Shown here: positions 59,764 through 64,000 of the stretch, piece after piece
Numbering within the stretch: position 1 is the stretch's first letter
Layout: each line of letters opens with the position of its first letter
Assembly (NCBI RefSeq): GCF_016097555.1
Contig: NC_054712.1
Location: forward strand, 57,949,376 to 58,013,375
Length of the DNA: 64,000 nt
Reading direction: 5' to 3'
Source: Gigantopelta aegis
Lineage: Eukaryota > Mollusca > Gastropoda > Neomphalida > Peltospiridae
Made by a program: the position numbers and the translations under genes
The notes under the pieces: model-generated
The model's database searches: none
Seen by the model: only the letters and a program-made list of their open reading frames with translations
What the model was told of the DNA's origin: nothing

Positions 59764-60174
59764 GTAAGCAAATAATTACTGGTCTCTGGTCAGTGCATGC
59801 GTTGTTTTTTGACCCTGCACGTCAACAGGTGGGGTTTTTTATTGCTGTCATGATACATGTAGCTATATCATCATTATCTACATGTATATCAGAAATAATG
59901 CTGTGCTAGCTACCTCAAATAATATTATGATGGTCCTAGTTCAAGTCATTAAAGTTACCTTGGAAAATGTGACGGAAAGTATTTAGAGTACAGGGTACCA
60001 CAGCTTATAAGTGGGCACCATGGTCTATGAGGAGGGACCAAGAAAAATGAGGAGGGCTTTTCCCTAAACAAAATTCCTAGAATTGTTTTTTAAATGCGAA
60101 TCCATTTTGGAACTTTGGTGATGGAAGGGGACGAGGGGCAGTTGTTTTGGACCAGAGGTGGTAGATCTAGTTTA

Positions 60175-60432
60175 TTCGATAGAGTTAAAGGATGAAACCA
60201 CTCAGTACCCTCATTTGGTTTCCCTGACCCAGCCAGTGCTGTTCGACTGATATATCAGAGGCTGTGGTATGTGCTATCCTGTCTTTGGGAAAGTTTCTAT
60301 AAAATGTTCCATTGATGCTAATGGGAAAATATAGCAGATTTTTCTCTGAAAACTATCAGAATTACCAAATATTTGACATCCAATTTTTAGATGCTCTAGC
60401 GGTGTCTGTCAAAAAAACAACACAAACTTGCA
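60175..60432 (+). mobile_element. SINE (family 1) in intron 2 of gene 2
   Basis: Diverged family-1 body: 'gctgtggtatgtgctatcct', 'atcagaattaccaaatattt' and 'gctctagcggtgtc', ending about 18 bp before the exon 3 acceptor. Confidence 0.7.
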
Positions 60433-60450
60433 ATTGTTTTACTGTTGCAG

Positions 60451-60608
60451 GTTAAACTCTCCATCTACAAGGCTGGAAAGGAGAAGGCCAACATTGTGTT
60501 CAATGCCAGAGGCGCCACCAAGATGAACTGGATGGATCCCAGTCGAATAATATCGTCCACTTTCAGTGATATAAAGAATGCACCACATGATGTTTTCGGC
60601 ATTCGAGG
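60451..60608 (+). CDS. Gene 2, exon 3: conserved extracellular domain, middle
   Basis: Acceptor ttactgttgcag at 60450, phase 0; donor GTTTGT at 60609 (weak), phase 2. It encodes 52 codons beginning VKLSIYKAGKEKANIVFNAR, with TKMNWMDPSRIISSTFSDIK and FGIRG at the end. It continues the domain begun in exon 2. No Cys. The next exon completes the split Gly codon. Skipping this exon would break the frame, unlike the phase-1 exons of gene 1. Confidence 0.75.
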
Positions 60609-61034
60609 GTTTGTACATGTACAGCGGAAATTGTCTAAACCGGACCCTGAATAAACCAGAATTCTGTCAAAACCGACCATGTTTCATGGACCCTAATTTT
60701 CTAAATTGTAAAACGAGCCCCTCTAAACACTGGATCCTGTCTAAATGAGATAAATATTACGTCCCCATTGTGAACCAGTTTAGACCGGTTTCACTGTAGT
60801 ATTTTAACAAAAATCATCATTGGGGTTGTGGGTGTTCATAAAATATGGTCTGTGGATACCAAGCTGTGAATTTACGAAGATTCTATGCTTCCATGCACAA
60901 ATCCTAAATTTTGGGTTAGAAGCTAGCATAAGATTTTGGGATGGAATCCCACAATATCTGTATTACATCACGTTTACAATTCCAGCAGAATCATAAAAAT
61001 AATCCTCAAATTCAAAGCCTGGTATTATCATATA

Positions 61035-61801
61035 CTGTATAACCGGAAATTTTCATGGTCTTAATTTTTCATGGTTTGGGGTATAAAAACATTTCAAGGT
61101 TTCTTATTTTCGTCGTTTGCCAAATCTAAATTGAAAGTGACAGAATAGCACCCACGTGTAAAGTTAAACAATAGAGCCCTTGGCTGTAGCCTAATTGGCC
61201 ACTGTGATACCCGGTATGCTAGTCGCCAGACAACTGATCACAGTCTTTGATTTTGTGTAAAGCCAATTACGACATATGTGTGAACAAACCACTTAAGGAC
61301 GCCATGAAGGCTGAGTTCACCACATGGTATTCAAAGCAGGTTTCCCTGGCTATGAAAGACAGCGAAGGTGTAACAGACATCAAGATCGAAATGCGTACTT
61401 CGGCGATAAAACCAATTCATGCAAGGTGGATTATGAATTGAAAACACGCCAGGAAATGTTGAAATTTGCATTCATCCACCTCGGAATCACTGATGCAGTG
61501 CAGGCGGGCGAACATTGACAAAAACAATATACAAAATTTAAAAATATTTCATTATAATCTACAAACAGTGAGATTCACACAATAACTTTTTAAAAATTCT
61601 AACTTGTTGTCTTGACTATATTATTCTCTTGTCGTATCCGGTAGACTGCGCATGGCAGGAAATAAAATGTTCTGGTAAATTGTTAGTGTGTTATGGTTTT
61701 CACAATAAATATTTTAGATAGAATTTGTTGATGTTTTCAAATATTTACATACCCTCGAAACCCACGAAAATAAAAATCCTCGAAAATTTCCCGTTATACG
61801 G
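61035..61801 (+). mobile_element. pogo/Tigger-like DNA element, deleted, in intron 3 of gene 2
   Basis: The inverted ends ctgtataaccggaaatttt (61035) and, inverted, ccgtataacgggaaatttt (to 61801) are bordered by TA on both sides. It contains the transposase remnant described separately. Confidence 0.75.
61255..61518 (+). pseudogene. CENP-B/pogo-type DDE transposase fragment
   Basis: About 88 codons in two frames: ICVNKPLKDAMKAEFTTWYS, KQVSLAMKDSEGVTDIKIEM, TSAIKPIHARWIM, then after a frameshift near 61425 EMLKFAFIHLGITDAV and a stop. The 'VNKPLKD...WY...KPL.ARW...GI.DA' pattern is what I know from the C-terminal part of pogo/Tigger/CENP-B-like transposases. The catalytic Asp region and DNA-binding half are absent. 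Identification is by family recall; the surrounding inverted repeats and TA support it. Confidence 0.6.
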
Positions 61802-61994
61802 TACATATAAAAAAAAGCACAAACCAGTCCAATCACTGTGTTACATACACATGTAGCTTATATATTAAGATCTGAATGTGAACATTATGTGTCAGAATGA
61901 TCAATTTATTAGTGTGCTCTCTAATGCATGATGTTGTTCAAAATGTGACAGGGAGTAATTATCACATAAACTTTCCTTTACTTTGATCTTGTAG

Positions 61995-62167
61995 TGATAC
62001 AAATCGTGGACGTGAATTCTACGCAAGCAGTGCAAGTGGAATTGGTTGTGACCAGACGGGCTGGATCATGGTATCCACCAAAAACAACTGTTTCTATGAG
62101 GGACTGAGCCAGAAACCAGCTTTCTTATACTCCACCACCGGAATCCGAACACGATGGGGATCTGCAG
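61995..62167 (+). CDS. Gene 2, exon 4: end of the conserved extracellular domain
   Basis: Acceptor ctttgatcttgtag at 61994, donor GTAAAA at 62168, leaving phase 1. It encodes DTNRGREFYASSASGIGCDQ, TGWIMVSTKNNCFYEGLSQK and PAFLYSTTGIRTRWGSAG. Two Cys, probably paired with each other or with the Cys of exon 2. REFY and the GWIMVS...C...F.Y pattern close the domain. The sequence then returns to Gly-rich in exon 5, suggesting that the collagen-like and globular modules may alternate. Confidence 0.75.
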
Positions 62168-62414
62168 GTAAAATATTTCAGTTCAGTTCAATACGTATTA
62201 ATGGATACACTTAAAATTTGTTTTTAAAAATGTAAATTACACTGTGTCGGATGAAAGCATCATGTGATTCAGTTATATGCTTACAATCTACCACAGATCC
62301 AGACCCTAATTTCCTAAGTTAATATTGTTATTAAAACCTTAATTATAAAAGCTATTTGTATAGTGTTAAATTTTATTCAACACATGAAACAAACACAGCA
62401 AATATGATAGTGTA

Positions 62415-63114
62415 CTGTAGAATACTTTTATTTTCGCGGGATAAAATTTTTGCGATTTAATGAAAATGGGTCAATTCGCGAACATTTATTTTCGCGAATC
62501 CCCCAACCTCCATCAATAAAAAAACGAAGTACAGATGTCAATAATTTTGTTTTAAAAATGGAACTTTGGCGGTTGTTATGCTAATCTGTAGAACTAATCC
62601 TACATGTACACACAAGTGCTATACACATAAAACAATAGTTTTCCTGCTTTAACCAATCAAGACTTTATTGTTTACAAGTTAATAAGCTTACAGAAGGTGC
62701 TTACTGCGTGCAGTTTTTCTTAATCCTTATAATTGTTATAGCCCAGTCCGGATTTTTTCACTTCCACATTTTTAATATACTGTGATAATGCATGTTTACT
62801 TCCGTCGTTGAACACGTGTAGACTCTGTCCGATGAACTGATCGCTAGCACATGCGAAGGAAAAGAGCATAAAGCTTTTTAGTGTTAGTATTGTTTTATTA
62901 TCATGTATGTACTTATCATCGTGTTCTTGATTTAAAGTTTTAAACAGCTTTTGTGTTTTGTGGTTTGTTCCGTGACAGGAGGGAGCACCGCTTTGTTACT
63001 ACTAGCCTTGTACATTGGAAACTAATGTGGTATAGTTGAATGAGACTACATATTTTACAAATATTTTTTGTCGGCCTGAAAATAAATTCCACGCGAAAAT
63101 AAAGTATTCTACAG
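62415..63114. mobile_element. 700-bp TA-flanked element (Tigger-like MITE) in intron 4 of gene 2
   Basis: Inverted ends ctgtagaatacttttatttt (62415) and, inverted, ctgtagaatactttattttc (to 63114), with TA on both sides (62413-62414 and 63115-63116). The interior repeats 'ttttcgcg'. Non-coding. Confidence 0.8.
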
Positions 63115-63444
63115 TAGTTTATTATGATAAAATGGTCAAATAAAAAAGTTACTTGTTCTGCCCTCTTTGTCTGTTCATGTAAAATAATGGTTTATTTACC
63201 AAATCAATGAGAGAAAGAGACTCCATCTTATGGGTCATGTGGGATAGAAAAAGTACACCCAAGGTAGTGAACATTTTGACCATGGGACTCCGCAAGCCTC
63301 ATCTCAGGTCAAAATTTCCACCACCTCGAGTGTTCTTTTTCTATCACAAATAACCACATATGATGGAGTCTTATAATCGTACATGTACCTCACTGGTGGT
63401 ACCCATCATAAGCACAGCTAATAGTTGTTTTCATCTTAAAATGA

Positions 63445-63821
63445 CAGACCCTAATCTTTAAACACTATGACATATGTTTTACTATTAGAAGTGCACACAC
63501 ATTACTTAGATTTTATTGTTTAGAATATATCCATTTCAATACATCCAAAGTGCGTCTGAACATCCTGGCTACAGACTTCTGAAGCCATCTTGGTGCTATG
63601 ATATTATCAAACCGTCATAAGCTGTGACATCACAACGTTGCTTGCCATAGCCTATGACAGTTTTTCGATATCGTAGCGTTAAGATAGCTTTGAAAATCTG
63701 AGCCCTGGTGTTTGTATTACCACGAAATGCATTATTGACGTTTTTAAAAATGCATGCATTTTAGAAATGTGTCACGGGTTTATAGATTAACTATTTAACA
63801 TACAGTTGAAACTAGGGTCTG
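63445..63821. mobile_element. MITE with CAGACCCTA ends in intron 4 of gene 2
   Basis: Starts cagaccctaatct and ends agggtctg. Internal blocks are shared with 45205-45415. No TSD recognised. Confidence 0.6.
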
Positions 63822-63864
63822 CGTTGTTATCAATGGTTGTAAATTGTTTCTCTTTGATTGTCAG

Positions 63865-63915
63865 GATTGCCAGGAGAGGGAGACGTGATGGTGATATCAG
63901 GTCATGGAGGACACT
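63865..63915 (+). CDS. Gene 2, exon 5: short Gly-rich exon
   Basis: Acceptor tctctttgattgtcag at 63864, donor GTAAGT at 63916, phase 1 on both sides. It encodes GLPGEGDVMVISGHGGH, again collagen-like at its start. At 51 nt and phase 1-1 it is a symmetric mini-exon. The gene continues beyond the window. Confidence 0.65.
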
Positions 63916-64000
63916 GTAAGTTCTACACACATCAGAGGCAGCTTTACGATTCTCTAGGGAGACAAATGGCAATAACAGTATTCCAAATACACTAACATGC

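Overview
This window is eukaryotic nuclear DNA, most likely from a marine gastropod mollusc (inference). The evidence is the AT-rich, intron-split, repeat-dense texture, several recurring tRNA-derived SINE families whose 3' domain resembles SINEs I know from gastropods and bivalves, and two extracellular, intron-split gene fragments. I see no prokaryotic operon, CRISPR array, rRNA gene or free-standing tRNA gene. Most of the 64 kb is mobile elements and tandem repeats inserted into one another, often with target-site duplications (TSDs) that can be read directly.

Layout, 0.5-15 kb: two copies of a TTAA-flanked non-autonomous DNA element (0.56-1.15 and 11.92-12.87 kb, the second split by a SINE). 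An 83-bp tandem repeat (2.9-5.8 kb) is broken by a Tc1/mariner element (2963-4560) and by a solo LTR (4709-5386). There is a 589-bp inverted-repeat element (7.49-8.08 kb), a 58-bp satellite (8.28-8.72 kb, again at 17.06-18.79 kb), and three long near-perfect hairpins (9.2, 11.2 and 14.9 kb), two of them part of elements in inverted orientation.

Layout, 19-34 kb: a 5'-truncated LINE with a 23-bp TSD (19.37-20.12 kb) lies next to a nearly full-length but dead LINE on the minus strand (about 25.4 to 20.5 kb; ORF1, endonuclease, reverse transcriptase, C-terminal CCHC). A 50-bp minisatellite (29.3-30.0 kb), a SINE, a solo gypsy LTR holding another SINE (30.7-32.2 kb) and a 52-bp satellite (32.4-34.3 kb) follow.

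Layout, 34.7-46.2 kb: an LTR retrotransposon of the gypsy group (34714-40510) has a SCAN-like gag and integrase placed before reverse transcriptase, but its RT core is deleted. After a 107-nt poly(G) run comes host gene 1: three exons, all joined in phase 1, encoding a laminin-G/ConA-like domain, a Thr-rich mucin-like linker and a C-terminal PAN/Apple-like Cys module. A 54-bp repeat just before its second exon copies the splice acceptor nine times.

Layout, 46.6-64 kb: SINEs, a 33-bp array, an 80-bp array carrying ten TGACGTCA sites, and a 5.4-kb 50-bp satellite that runs into a 200-N assembly gap. Host gene 2 follows (57.2 to beyond 63.9 kb): five exons with matching phases encoding Gly-rich/collagen-like stretches around a secreted-type domain of unknown function. 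Its introns hold SINEs and pogo/Tigger-type elements.

The main new observation is that the two large satellites (32.4-34.3 and 50.5-56.0 kb) both look derived from the interior of one TTAA-flanked palindromic MITE, a copy of which lies in intron 1 of gene 1 (43061-43377).
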